From DATCMH01 sp036563505 (lineage in GTDB: Bacteria; Pseudomonadota; Alphaproteobacteria; Rhizobiales; Beijerinckiaceae): a stretch of 64,000 bases of DNA. The stretch covers positions 248,001-312,000 of the forward strand of contig DATCMH010000002.1 in assembly GCA_036563505.1 (NCBI GenBank), given 5' to 3'. The notes beneath the pieces were generated by a model. That model was not told the origin of the DNA, searched no databases, and saw only the letters and a list, made by a program, of their open reading frames with translations. A program made the translations under genes and the position numbers. Below, piece after piece: positions 23,589 to 31,425 of the stretch. Position 1 is the first letter of the stretch; every line of letters starts with the position of its first letter.

Positions 23589-24836
23589 GTGATGGCGGCG
23601 GCGCGACCGGTGGGTGGAGCGGCGTTCCCGACGGCGGAGCACCCGCTGGTCGGCCGCACGGTGCTGCAGATCATCCCGGAACTCGAGGCGGGCGGCGCCG
23701 AGCGCACGGCCGTCGACGTCGCGGCGGGCTTAGCGAATCTGGGCGCCCGGGCCCTCGTCGCCACGGAGGGCGGGCGGCTCGTCGGCGAGTTGCAGGCCAA
23801 GGGCGGAATTTGGATCCCGTTTCCGGCGCGGACCAAGAACCCGTTCGCCATGACGCTCAACGTGCGGCGCCTCGCGCGGCTCTGCGTCAAGGAGAAGGTT
23901 TCCCTCCTCCACGCCCGCTCGCGCGCGCCGGCCTGGGTGGCGCTCGGCGCGGCGCGGGCGCTGGACCTGCCTTTCGTCACGACTTTCCACGGCAGCTATT
24001 CGGGCCGCTCGTCCGTCAAGGTGCTCTACAATTCCGTGATGGCGCGGGGCGACGTCGTCATCGCCAACTCGCATTACACCGCCTCCCTCATCCGCTCGCT
24101 CTATCCGCAAGCCGGAGAGCGCATCCGCGTGATCCATCGCGGCACGGACCTGTCCGCCTTCTCGCCTGCCTCCGTCGATCCCGGGCGGGTCGAAGCCCTG
24201 CGCCGGAGCTGGGGCGTGGCGCCCCACGAGCGGGTGGTGCTCCTCGCTGCCCGCCTGACCGGCTGGAAGGGCCAGAAGGTGCTGATCGAAGCGGCGGCAC
24301 GTCTGCGCGACCAGGGGCTGCGTGACATCGCTTTCGTGCTGGCCGGCGACGCGCAGGGGCGCGACGCTTACGTGCGCGACCTCGACCAGCTCATCGCCGC
24401 GCGGAGTCTCGCGGGCATCGTCCACCGCGTGGGCCATTGCACCGACATGCCCGCCGCCTTCCTCGCGGCTTCCGTCGTCACCGTGCCCTCGACCGAGCCC
24501 GAGGCTTTCGGGCGCTCGGCGGTGGAGGCGCAGGCTATGGGCGCGCCCGTCGTGGTTTCCGATCTCGGGGCCGTGCCCGAAACGGTTCTCTCGCCGCCCG
24601 ATCACCCGCCCGGCGAGCGCACGGGCTGGCGCGTGCCGCCCGGCGACGCGGAGGCGCTCGCCAACGCCATCGCCGCGACGCTCGCGCTCGGGGCCTCCGC
24701 GCGCGACGCCCTCTCGACCCGCGCGCGCCGCCACGTCGAGACGCATTTCTCCCTCGAGCGCATGGTGACGGACACCCTCGAAGTCTACGTCGCGCTCATG
24801 GCGAATCCCGACCGGCCCGGGGCGCGACCGGCTTGA
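23589..24836 (+). CDS. GT4-family glycosyltransferase
   Basis: GT-B-fold glycosyltransferase of 415 aa. The N-terminal domain begins TVLQIIPELEAGGAERTAVD, typical of GT4 enzymes of LPS and exopolysaccharide synthesis, with HARSRAPAWVALGAAR and TTFHGSYSG. The C-terminal domain has VVLLAARLTGWKGQKVLIEA and the EX7E motif in PSTEPEAFGRSAVEAQAMG. Start may be GTG at 23589 or ATG at 23592. It is not beside other polysaccharide genes, so the acceptor is unknown; a role in LPS core or another envelope glycan is the usual one for this subgroup. Confidence 0.88.
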   Translation: MMAAARPVGGAAFPTAEHPLVGRTVLQIIPELEAGGAERTAVDVAAGLANLGARALVATEGGRLVGELQAKGGIWIPFPARTKNPFAMTLNVRRLARLCVKEKVSLLHARSRAPAWVALGAARALDLPFVTTFHGSYSGRSSVKVLYNSVMARGDVVIANSHYTASLIRSLYPQAGERIRVIHRGTDLSAFSPASVDPGRVEALRRSWGVAPHERVVLLAARLTGWKGQKVLIEAAARLRDQGLRDIAFVLAGDAQGRDAYVRDLDQLIAARSLAGIVHRVGHCTDMPAAFLAASVVTVPSTEPEAFGRSAVEAQAMGAPVVVSDLGAVPETVLSPPDHPPGERTGWRVPPGDAEALANAIAATLALGASARDALSTRARRHVETHFSLERMVTDTLEVYVALMANPDRPGARPA

Positions 24837-24841
24837 ATCGG

Positions 24842-24870
24842 TTGACTTCATAGCCATTTGCACGAATTGT
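24842..24870 (+). promoter_or_regulatory. Possible promoter for infC
   Basis: TTGACT at 24842-24847 and AATTGT at 24865-24870 with a 17-bp spacer, 107 bp upstream of the infC start. The -35 box is good, the -10 box weak. The stretch is clearly more A/T-rich than its surroundings. Confidence 0.35.
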
Positions 24871-24977
24871 CGGAGCGTCCGAAAGACCGTGGCATCACGC
24901 GTCGGCGGCCGGCGCTGTGGTTCAGCGCGACGGGCCGGCCGCTATCGTGCCGTGCCGATGCATGAGGAGAGAACACC

Positions 24978-25520
24978 ATTCGCCGACCGATGAGAGCCCT
25001 GCCGATTCCGCAGAAGGACGGCCCCCGCGCCAATCGCGACATTCGCGGCGTTCGCGACGTTCAGCTGATCGACCAAGACGGTCAGAACCGCGGCGTCGTC
25101 GCCTTCTTCGACGCTCTGAAAATCGCTGAGGACGCTGGTCTCGACCTCGTCGAGATCGCCCCCAACTCCGCCCCTCCCGTCTGCAAGATCCTGGATTACG
25201 GCCGCTTCCGCTTCAACGAGCAGAAGAAGCAGGCCGAGGCCCGCAAGAAGCAGAAGACGGTCGAGGTCAAGGAGATCAAGCTCCGGCCGGGCATCGACGA
25301 CCACGATTACGACGTAAAGATGAAGGCCATGCGGACCTTCTTCGAGGAAGGCAACAAGGTGAAGATCACCCTGCGCTTCCGTGGCCGCGAGATGGCGCAC
25401 CAGAACATCGGCCTGCGCGTCCTGGACCGCGTGCGCACCGATGTCGCCGAGCTCGCCAAGGTCGAGATGGAGCCGAATTTCGAGGGCCGCCAGGTCGTGA
25501 TGGTGCTGGCGCCGCGCTGA
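24978..25520 (+). CDS. infC: Translation initiation factor IF-3 (ATT start)
   Basis: Binds the 30S subunit and checks start-codon/initiator-tRNA pairing. The protein is 180 aa if it starts at ATT 24978 (reading [15 protein letters not shown]), which I prefer over the ATG at 24990. A strong GAGGAGA lies just upstream at the correct distance, and the extra RRPMRALP matches other alphaproteobacterial IF-3 proteins. Signatures include [32 protein letters not shown] and [14 protein letters not shown] rare start codon is the basis of infC autoregulation in E. coli, where AUU is used. It heads the infC-rpmI-rplT block. Confidence 0.95.
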   Translation: MRRPMRALPIPQKDGPRANRDIRGVRDVQLIDQDGQNRGVVAFFDALKIAEDAGLDLVEIAPNSAPPVCKILDYGRFRFNEQKKQAEARKKQKTVEVKEIKLRPGIDDHDYDVKMKAMRTFFEEGNKVKITLRFRGREMAHQNIGLRVLDRVRTDVAELAKVEMEPNFEGRQVVMVLAPR

Positions 25521-25547
25521 GACGCGGACGACCTGCATCTTGCCGGT

Positions 25548-25571
25548 ACGCACCGCCTCGGGGCGTTGCGT
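25548..25571 (+). terminator. Hairpin after infC (terminator or attenuator)
   Basis: Stem ACGCACCGCC / GGCGTTGCGT (ten positions with one mismatch) and loop TCGG, 28 bp after the infC stop; CCTTTTC follows about nine bases later. It could uncouple rpmI-rplT from infC. Confidence 0.4.
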
Positions 25572-25644
25572 TCCGTAGCCTTTTCTGCCATATCCCCCGC
25601 CTTCACTGAACCGCCCGGCTGATCAAGGGCTGCCGTGGCGGTTC

Positions 25645-25662
25645 GTTTGCTCAACAGCAAAC
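25645..25662 (+). promoter_or_regulatory. Hairpin in the rpmI-rplT leader
   Basis: Perfect 7-bp stem GTTTGCT-CAAC-AGCAAAC, about 58 bp before the rpmI ATG in an otherwise gene-free 199-bp leader. Leaders of rpmI-rplT often bind L20 for autoregulation; this is a candidate for such a structure, by position only. Confidence 0.35.
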
Positions 25663-25719
25663 ACGCTGAGCCTTCATCGGCGGGGCGACCCGCAGGCGAG
25701 GCTCGTTCAGGAGAGCCAA

Positions 25720-25920
25720 ATGCCCAAGCTGAAGACGAAGTCGGGCGCCAAGAAGCGCTTCAAGATCACCGGCACCGGCAAGGTGGTCTATGCCCAGCGC
25801 GGCAAGCGCCACGGCATGATCAAGCGGACCAACAAGCAGATCCGCAACCTGCGCGGCACCGCCGTCCTGTTCGAGGGCGACGCCTACAACGTGAAGAAGT
25901 ACTTTCTGCCCAACGGCTGA
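25720..25920 (+). CDS. rpmI: 50S ribosomal protein L35
   Basis: Small basic protein of the large ribosomal subunit, 66 aa, starting [20 protein letters not shown], the canonical L35 N-terminus, with [10 protein letters not shown] in the middle. The ribosome binding site AGGAGAG is seven bases upstream of the ATG. Next in the usual order is rplT, 48 bp downstream. Confidence 0.98.
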   Translation: MPKLKTKSGAKKRFKITGTGKVVYAQRGKRHGMIKRTNKQIRNLRGTAVLFEGDAYNVKKYFLPNG

Positions 25921-25968
25921 ACGCTTCCCGTTCCTTCCATCCTCGAATAGTACTGACGGAGATTTTCT

Positions 25969-26346
25969 ATGGCCCGCGTCAAACGCGGCGTGACCAGCCA
26001 CGCCAAGCACAAGAAGGTTCTCGAGCAAGCCAAAGGCTTCTACGGGCGCCGCAAGAACACGATCCGCATCGCCAAGCAGGCGGTCGAGAAAAGCATGCAA
26101 TATGCTTATCGCGACCGGAAGAACCGCAAGCGCACCTTCCGTGCGCTGTGGATCCAGCGCCTGAACGCCGCGGTGCGCGAGCACGGCCTCACTTATTCGC
26201 GCTTCATCGACGGCTTGAACAAGGCCGGCATCGAGATCGACCGCAAGGTGCTCTCCGACATCGCGATCCGCGAGCCGGCGGCGTTTACGGCCTATGTCGA
26301 GCAGGCGAAGGCGGCCCTGCCCGTTGAGACCGCCGCGGCCGCCTGA
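25969..26346 (+). CDS. rplT: 50S ribosomal protein L20
   Basis: Large-subunit assembly protein that binds 23S rRNA early, 125 aa. The start [20 protein letters not shown] and the motif [19 protein letters not shown] are diagnostic, as is [20 protein letters not shown]. In several bacteria L20 represses its own operon. A GGAG lies nine bases before the ATG. A strong terminator follows at 26371. Confidence 0.98.
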   Translation: MARVKRGVTSHAKHKKVLEQAKGFYGRRKNTIRIAKQAVEKSMQYAYRDRKNRKRTFRALWIQRLNAAVREHGLTYSRFIDGLNKAGIEIDRKVLSDIAIREPAAFTAYVEQAKAALPVETAAAA

Positions 26347-26370
26347 GGGCCCGCCCGGATCGCACACACC

Positions 26371-26399
26371 AAAGGGCGGCCTCACGGGCCGCCCTTTTT
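26371..26399 (+). terminator. Rho-independent terminator of rplT
   Basis: Perfect 11-bp stem AAAGGGCGGCC / GGCCGCCCTTT with loop TCACG, followed by a T-run (TTTTT in total). It lies 25 bp after the rplT stop and 82 bp before pheS, so pheS needs its own promoter or read-through. Confidence 0.9.
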
Positions 26400-26480
26400 C
26401 GTTGCGGCCACCCGCGCCGCCGCGTCTTGACGCTCTCACCCCGCGCCGCCACTAAGCGCGCGACACGCTAGGCTCACGAC

Positions 26481-27563
26481 ATGACAGACCTTTCCCCTCT
26501 CGAAGGCGACCTTCTCGCTCAGATCGAGGCCGCTTCCGACGAAGCGGCGCTCGAGACCGTGCGCGTCGCCGCGCTCGGCAAGAAGGGCGCCGTCTCGGAA
26601 CTCCTCAAGACGCTGGGGTCCTTGAGCCCGGAGGAGCGCAAGGAGCGCGGGCCTCTCATCAACGGCCTGCGCGACACGGTCCAGGGCGCAATCCAGGCCA
26701 AGCGCGAGGCCCTGGCCGAGGCCGCGCTGACGGCGCGTCTGTCCGCCGAGCGGGTCGACGTCAGCCTGCCCGTCCGCGAGGGCCCTGAAACCCGCGGCCG
26801 CATCCACCCGATCTCCCAGGTTCTGGACGAGATCACGGCGATCTTCGCCGATATGGGTTTCTCGGTCGCCGAAGGTCCGGACATCGAGACGGACGAGTAC
26901 AACTTCACCGCGCTCAACTTCCCAGAGGGCCACCCCGCCCGGGAGATGCACGACACCTTCTTCCTCGCCCCGAACCATCGCGGCGAGCGCAAAGTGCTGC
27001 GCACCCACACTTCGCCGGTGCAGGTGCGGACCATGCGGACAGTCGCACCGCCGATCCGGGTCATCTGCCCCGGCCGCACCTACCGGCACGATTCCGACCA
27101 GACGCACACCCCGATGTTCCATCAGGTGGAGGGCCTCGTCATCGACGAGACCTCGACCATCGCCCATATGCGCTGGATCCTGGAGGAGTTCTGCAAGGCC
27201 TTCTTCGAGGTCGACAGCGTGAAGATGCGCTTCCGGCCTTCGTTCTTCCCGTTCACGGAGCCGTCCGCCGAGGTCGACATCCAGTGCTCGCGCAAAGGCG
27301 GCGAGATCCGCTTCGGCGAAGGCGACGACTGGCTCGAGATCTTAGGGTGCGGGATGGTCCATCCCAACGTGCTGCGCAACTGCGGCCTCGACCCCGACCG
27401 CTACCAGGGCTTCGCCTGGGGCATGGGCATCGACCGCATCGCCATGCTCAAATACGGCATGCCGGACCTGCGCCCCTTCTTCGAGGCGGACCTGCGCTGG
27501 CTCAACCACTACGGCTTCCGGCCGCTGGACCTGCCGAGTTTGGTGGGCGGGTTGACGAGCTGA
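26481..27563 (+). CDS. pheS: Phenylalanine-tRNA ligase alpha subunit
   Basis: Catalytic subunit of the (alpha-beta)2 class II synthetase that charges tRNA-Phe, 360 aa. A coiled-coil N-terminal arm (about residues 1-90) is followed by the catalytic domain from [10 protein letters not shown]. Motif 2 is visible in [19 protein letters not shown], then [11 protein letters not shown], and motif 3 in [20 protein letters not shown]. Length and motifs are normal. The operon is unusual in that two non-synthetase genes follow before pheT. Confidence 0.97.
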   Translation: MTDLSPLEGDLLAQIEAASDEAALETVRVAALGKKGAVSELLKTLGSLSPEERKERGPLINGLRDTVQGAIQAKREALAEAALTARLSAERVDVSLPVREGPETRGRIHPISQVLDEITAIFADMGFSVAEGPDIETDEYNFTALNFPEGHPAREMHDTFFLAPNHRGERKVLRTHTSPVQVRTMRTVAPPIRVICPGRTYRHDSDQTHTPMFHQVEGLVIDETSTIAHMRWILEEFCKAFFEVDSVKMRFRPSFFPFTEPSAEVDIQCSRKGGEIRFGEGDDWLEILGCGMVHPNVLRNCGLDPDRYQGFAWGMGIDRIAMLKYGMPDLRPFFEADLRWLNHYGFRPLDLPSLVGGLTS

Positions 27564-27586
27564 GTGGCTCGCGCGGGCAGGAGAGC

Positions 27587-27895
27587 ATGTTGACCAACGA
27601 GCAGATCGCCGCCGTTGCCGAGAAGGCGTTGCGTCCACTGCTGGGGCCCCACGGCCTTCAGCAGATCGACGTTCGGAGCGGAGAGGATCACGACGGCGAG
27701 CCGTCGCTCTTCCTGGCCGCCCGTTACAAGGCCGGGAGCAGAGTTCCGCGTGGGGACGTGCTCTTGGAAGCTCTAGGCGTCGTTCAAGAGGCGTTGCGAG
27801 GATCCGGCGAGAACCGTTTTCCCTACCTCGACCATCGCTTTGCCGATGAAGGCTTCGAGGAGGACGAGGCCAACGACGAGGCCGAAAGGCCATGA
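27587..27895 (+). CDS. Unknown 102-aa protein, partner of the HEPN-like protein
   Basis: Short acidic protein starting MLTNEQIAAVAEKALRPLLG. It begins 23 bp after pheS with GGCAGGAG upstream. A central stretch DGEPSLFLAARYKAG and a conserved-looking RFPYLDHRFADEG are visible; the C-terminus is very acidic. I do not recognise the family. It has no nucleotidyltransferase (MNT) motif, so this is not a classical MNT-HEPN pair, but small acidic proteins coupled to HEPN proteins are often antitoxins. The next gene starts inside its stop codon (ATGA). Confidence 0.75.
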   Translation: MLTNEQIAAVAEKALRPLLGPHGLQQIDVRSGEDHDGEPSLFLAARYKAGSRVPRGDVLLEALGVVQEALRGSGENRFPYLDHRFADEGFEEDEANDEAERP

Positions 27896-28365
27896 TCGAA
27901 CGACGCCTCATCACCGTGGCCGAGGACCTGAGCCGTCGGACCGGACGGCGTCCGCGCGAAGCTTTCATGCGGCGCGCGGTCAGCACGGCCTACTACGCTC
28001 TTTTCAATGCGCTGGCGCGGATGTGTGCGAATGAGCTGATCGGCGGATCGAAGGCCCACACCCCGGAATGGACGCGGGTTTACCGTGCCCTGGACCACCG
28101 TGGTGCCAAGAGCGCGCTTCAGAGCTCCGATGCTGCCGCGCTGGATCGGCGCGTGGCCCGGATCGGGCGCGCGTTCGCGGTTCTGCAGGAACGAAGACAC
28201 CAAGCGGATTACGATCCGGCGTTCTTCCCCTTCTACTTCGACGAGACGACCGCCCTTGTTCAACTGGCGAGCAGTGCCATCGACGATCTGCATGGTCTCG
28301 GCGTCGAGGATCGCCGCTCACTAGCGACGCTGCTTCTGTTCAAGCGTCCCGGAGGTCAGAAGTGA
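27892..28365 (+). CDS. HEPN/UPF0332-like protein
   Basis: A 157-aa helical protein. The segment [20 protein letters not shown] (residues about 29-48) and [14 protein letters not shown] (about 102-115) match the HEPN/UPF0332 pattern: Tyr-Tyr helix, then Arg..His...Asp-Tyr. HEPN proteins are commonly RNases of toxin-antitoxin or defence systems; here an Arg-Arg-His cluster could be the active site, but spacing differs from the usual R-x4-6-H. It overlaps its small partner upstream and pheT downstream by 4 bp each, so it is translationally locked into the pheST operon. RNase activity is inference. Confidence 0.75.
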   Translation: MIERRLITVAEDLSRRTGRRPREAFMRRAVSTAYYALFNALARMCANELIGGSKAHTPEWTRVYRALDHRGAKSALQSSDAAALDRRVARIGRAFAVLQERRHQADYDPAFFPFYFDETTALVQLASSAIDDLHGLGVEDRRSLATLLLFKRPGGQK

Positions 28366-30785
28366 AATTCACCCTCTCCTGGCTCAAAGACCACCTCGAC
28401 ACCTCGGCGTCGCTCGCCGAGATCACCGAGACGCTCACCCGCATCGGGCTCGAGGTCGAAGGCGTCGAGGACAAGGCGGCGGCGCTCGCGGCCTACCAGG
28501 TGGCCTATGTGGTCTCGGCAGAGCAGCACCCGAACGCTGATCGGCTCCGCGTCTGCATGGTCGACACAGGTCAAGGCGCCCCTGTCCAGGTGGTCTGCGG
28601 CGCGCCGAATGCGCGGACCGGCATGAAGAGCGTCTTCGCGCCGCCGGGCACTTACATCCCGGGCAAGAACATCACGCTTGGCGTCGGCACGATCCGCGGC
28701 GTCGAGAGCCGGGGCATGCTGTGCTCGGCGGCCGAGCTCCAGATCTCGGACGATCACGAGGGCATCATCGATCTGCCCGCCGATGCCCCGGTCGGGGCGG
28801 CTTACGCAACTTACGCCGGGCTCGACGATCCGGTGATCGAGATCAACCTGACGCCGAACCGCCCCGACTGCACCTCGATCCACGGCATCGCCCGGGACCT
28901 CGCGGCGGCGGGGCTGGGCAAGCTGAAGGGCGACGCCGTCCAGCCCCTGCGCGGCGCCGGCCCCTGCCCCGTCACCGTAACGCTCGCCTTCGGCGAGCAT
29001 GACCGCAGCCTCTGCCCGCTCTTTGGCCTGCGGCTCGTGCGCGGCGTCAAGAACGGCCCGAGTCCCGAGTGGATGCAGCGGCGCCTCACCGCCATCGGGC
29101 TTCGTCCGATCAACGCGCTCGTCGATGTCACGAACTACGTCACCTTCGACCGCGGCCGGCCCCTCCACGTCTTCGATGCGGCCAAGGTGAAGGGAAACCT
29201 CACCGTGCGCCTCGCGGAAAGTGGCGAAGAAGTGCTGGCGCTTGACGGGCGCACCTATCGCCTCGACGGCGACACGGTGGTCATCGCCGACGAGGCCGGG
29301 GTCGAGTCCATCGCCGGTATCATGGGCGGCGAGCATTCGGGCTGCGACGAGGGCACGACGGACGTGCTCATCGAATCAGCGCTCTGGGACCCGCTCAACG
29401 TCGCCCGCACGGGGCGCCGGCTCGGCATCGTCACGGATGCCCGCTACCGTTTCGAGCGCGGCGTCGATCCGGCCTTCTGCCTGCCCGGCCTCGACCTCGC
29501 GACGCGGCTCGTCCTCGAGCTGTGCGGCGGCGAGGCGAGCGAGGCCACCGTCGCGGGGGAGCTACCGGAGACCGGCCACGTCATCGACTTCCCCTGGAGC
29601 GAGGTGCGGCGCCTCTCCGGCCTCGACCTGTCCCGTGCGGAGGCCAAGGTGACCCTGGAGGCGCTGGGCTTCCACGTGTCGGGCCAGGGTGAGCGCGTGA
29701 AGGTTCTGCCGCCGTCCTGGCGGCCTGACGTCGAGGGCAAGGCCGACCTCGTCGAGGAGGTGATCCGCATCGCCGGCCTCGACCGCATCGCGCCGAAAGC
29801 CCTGCCCCGGCTCGAGGACGCGGTCGCCAAGCCCGTGCTCACGGTGCCGCAGAAGCGCACGCGCCTCGCCAAGCGCCTGCTCGCGGCGCGCGGACTCGTC
29901 GAGGCCGTGACCTGGTCTTTCATCGGACACGAGGAGGCAAAGCTCTTCGGCGGCGGCGACGGACGCCTCGTGCTCGCCAACCCTATCGCTAGCGAACTCT
30001 CCGACATGCGCCCGAGCCTGCTGCCGGGCCTCGTCAAGGCGGCGCAGCGCAACGCCGACCGGGCGATCGGCGACGTGGCGCTGTTCGAGGTCGGCCAGTG
30101 CTTCGCGTCCGACGAGCCCGAGGGCCAGACGATGCGGGCCGCCGTGATCCGCCGCGGCACGGCGCGGGCGGAAGGCGTCGGACGGCACTGGGACGGCGGC
30201 GCGGTCCCGGTCGACGTCTTCGACGCCAAAGCGGACGCCCTGGCGCTTCTCGCGGCCCTCGGCATCCCGACGGGCGGCCTCCAGGTCGTGCCCGGCGGGC
30301 CGGACTGGTGGCATCCGGGCCGCTCCGGCACGCTGCAATTCGGGCCGCGCACCGTGATCGGCCATTTCGGCGAGCTGCATCCGCGGGTCCTGAAGGCGCT
30401 CGACGCCAAGGGGCCGCTCGTCGGCTTCGAGATCGTGCTCGACGCCCTGCCCTTGCCCAAGCACAAGCCGACCAAGACCAAGCCGAAGCTCGCGCTGTCC
30501 GATTTCCAGCTGGTGGTCCGCGACTTCGCCTTCGTGGTCGGGCGGGACGTGCCAGCGGGCGATGTTCTCAAGGCCGCCCAGGGCGCCGACCGGCAGCTCA
30601 TCGCAGGGCTCGACGTCTTCGACATCTACGAGGGCGCGAACGTCGCGCCCGACCAGAAGTCGGTGGCGATCGCCGTGACGCTGCAGCCGACGGAGCGGAC
30701 GCTCACCGACGCCGAGATCGAGGCCGTGAGCCAGAAGATCGTCGCGGAGGTCGCGAAGAAGACGGGGGCGAGCTTGCGGGGCTGA
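28362..30785 (+). CDS. pheT: Phenylalanine-tRNA ligase beta subunit
   Basis: Non-catalytic subunit for tRNA binding, editing and assembly, 807 aa. GTG start at 28362 (reading [20 protein letters not shown]) overlaps the HEPN gene stop; GGAGG lies eight bases upstream. Domains in order: tRNA-binding OB fold (about 39-150, [18 protein letters not shown]), B3/B4 editing domain (about 205-375), B5 (about 400-475), core catalytic-like domain (about 490-690), and the C-terminal FDX-ACB anticodon-binding domain (about 712-806, [16 protein letters not shown]). Full length and without defects. Confidence 0.97.
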   Translation: MKFTLSWLKDHLDTSASLAEITETLTRIGLEVEGVEDKAAALAAYQVAYVVSAEQHPNADRLRVCMVDTGQGAPVQVVCGAPNARTGMKSVFAPPGTYIPGKNITLGVGTIRGVESRGMLCSAAELQISDDHEGIIDLPADAPVGAAYATYAGLDDPVIEINLTPNRPDCTSIHGIARDLAAAGLGKLKGDAVQPLRGAGPCPVTVTLAFGEHDRSLCPLFGLRLVRGVKNGPSPEWMQRRLTAIGLRPINALVDVTNYVTFDRGRPLHVFDAAKVKGNLTVRLAESGEEVLALDGRTYRLDGDTVVIADEAGVESIAGIMGGEHSGCDEGTTDVLIESALWDPLNVARTGRRLGIVTDARYRFERGVDPAFCLPGLDLATRLVLELCGGEASEATVAGELPETGHVIDFPWSEVRRLSGLDLSRAEAKVTLEALGFHVSGQGERVKVLPPSWRPDVEGKADLVEEVIRIAGLDRIAPKALPRLEDAVAKPVLTVPQKRTRLAKRLLAARGLVEAVTWSFIGHEEAKLFGGGDGRLVLANPIASELSDMRPSLLPGLVKAAQRNADRAIGDVALFEVGQCFASDEPEGQTMRAAVIRRGTARAEGVGRHWDGGAVPVDVFDAKADALALLAALGIPTGGLQVVPGGPDWWHPGRSGTLQFGPRTVIGHFGELHPRVLKALDAKGPLVGFEIVLDALPLPKHKPTKTKPKLALSDFQLVVRDFAFVVGRDVPAGDVLKAAQGADRQLIAGLDVFDIYEGANVAPDQKSVAIAVTLQPTERTLTDAEIEAVSQKIVAEVAKKTGASLRG

Positions 30786-30841
30786 CGGGCGCCACACGTC
30801 CGTTCAAGAAAGGCGGAAATGCATTTGGTTGACGCAGATTG

Positions 30842-30866
30842 TTCTCCCTCCCCTCAGGGGAGGGAG
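30842..30866. terminator. Palindromic hairpin between convergent pheT and CAP-lipoprotein genes
   Basis: Perfect 11-bp stem TCTCCCTCCCC / GGGGAGGGAGA with a 3-base loop. It matches the terminal hairpin of the palindromic repeat family and lies in the 150-bp gap between two convergent genes, where it could act as a bidirectional transcript end. No T-run follows. Confidence 0.5.
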
Positions 30867-30935
30867 ACGAAGCCGCCGAGCCGGCCGATTTGGACTCAGG
30901 TCTCTCGGCTGCGCCGAGCCCGGGAAGGGCAGCCC

Positions 30936-31424
30936 TTACCGTCCCACCACCAGCGCCCAATAGACCTTGTACTTCGAGCCAGGCGCGTAAGCGGTGGCGA
31001 TGCCCATGCGGGCGGCGGTGGGCTTGAGCAGCACCTTGTCGTGCTGCGGGCTCTCGCGCCAGCCGGAGAAGGCTTCCGGGAGCGTGTGATAGCCGGCCGA
31101 GAGGTTGGCGGCGGGGTCCGCGACGCCCGCCTCCCGCAGGCGCCGCGTGACGGATTCGGCCCTCGCGGGCCGGTCGGCCGCGGCCATCGCCGCCGCCTCC
31201 TCGCGCGCCACGCGCTGGAGATCCGGATCGAGCGCGAGGGGTTTCAGGCCCTTGTTGAGCCGATAGGCGGAGAAGGCGGCGCGAGCCTGCTCGGCGTCGA
31301 CCGAGAGGCCGGGCGCAGCGAGCGAGCGGTAGAAGGCTCCTGGATCGGCCGCCGGCGGCGCCTCGGCGCAGCCCGACAGGTTCAGCGCGGAGAGAAGGGC
31401 CGCCGCGGCCGCGGAGCAGCCCAC
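30936..31424 (-). CDS. CAP/SCP-domain lipoprotein
   Basis: A 162-aa exported protein of the CAP (SCP/PR-1) superfamily. Starting from GTG at 31424 it has a short lipoprotein signal ending LSALNLSGC, so it is likely lipidated. The CAP fold is recognised from YRLNKGLKPLALDPDLQRVA, then NLSAGYHTLPEAFSGWRESP and QHDKVLLKPTAARMGIATAY, which carry the usual histidine and tyrosine positions. Role in the cell envelope is unknown. It follows the MscS gene by one base and is probably cotranscribed with it. An in-frame extension upstream of the GTG is overlap with mscS. Confidence 0.85.
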   Translation of the reverse strand: MGCSAAAAALLSALNLSGCAEAPPAADPGAFYRSLAAPGLSVDAEQARAAFSAYRLNKGLKPLALDPDLQRVAREEAAAMAAADRPARAESVTRRLREAGVADPAANLSAGYHTLPEAFSGWRESPQHDKVLLKPTAARMGIATAYAPGSKYKVYWALVVGR

Positions 31425-31425
31425 C

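Noticed and set aside
25521..25719. A short open frame between infC and rpmI
   Set aside because: No ribosome binding site or coding composition; the interval is better explained as a leader with two hairpins.
27587..28365. Classical MNT-HEPN toxin-antitoxin pair
   Set aside because: The small partner lacks the GSxxxG...DxD motif of minimal nucleotidyltransferases, so only the looser HEPN-partner description is kept.
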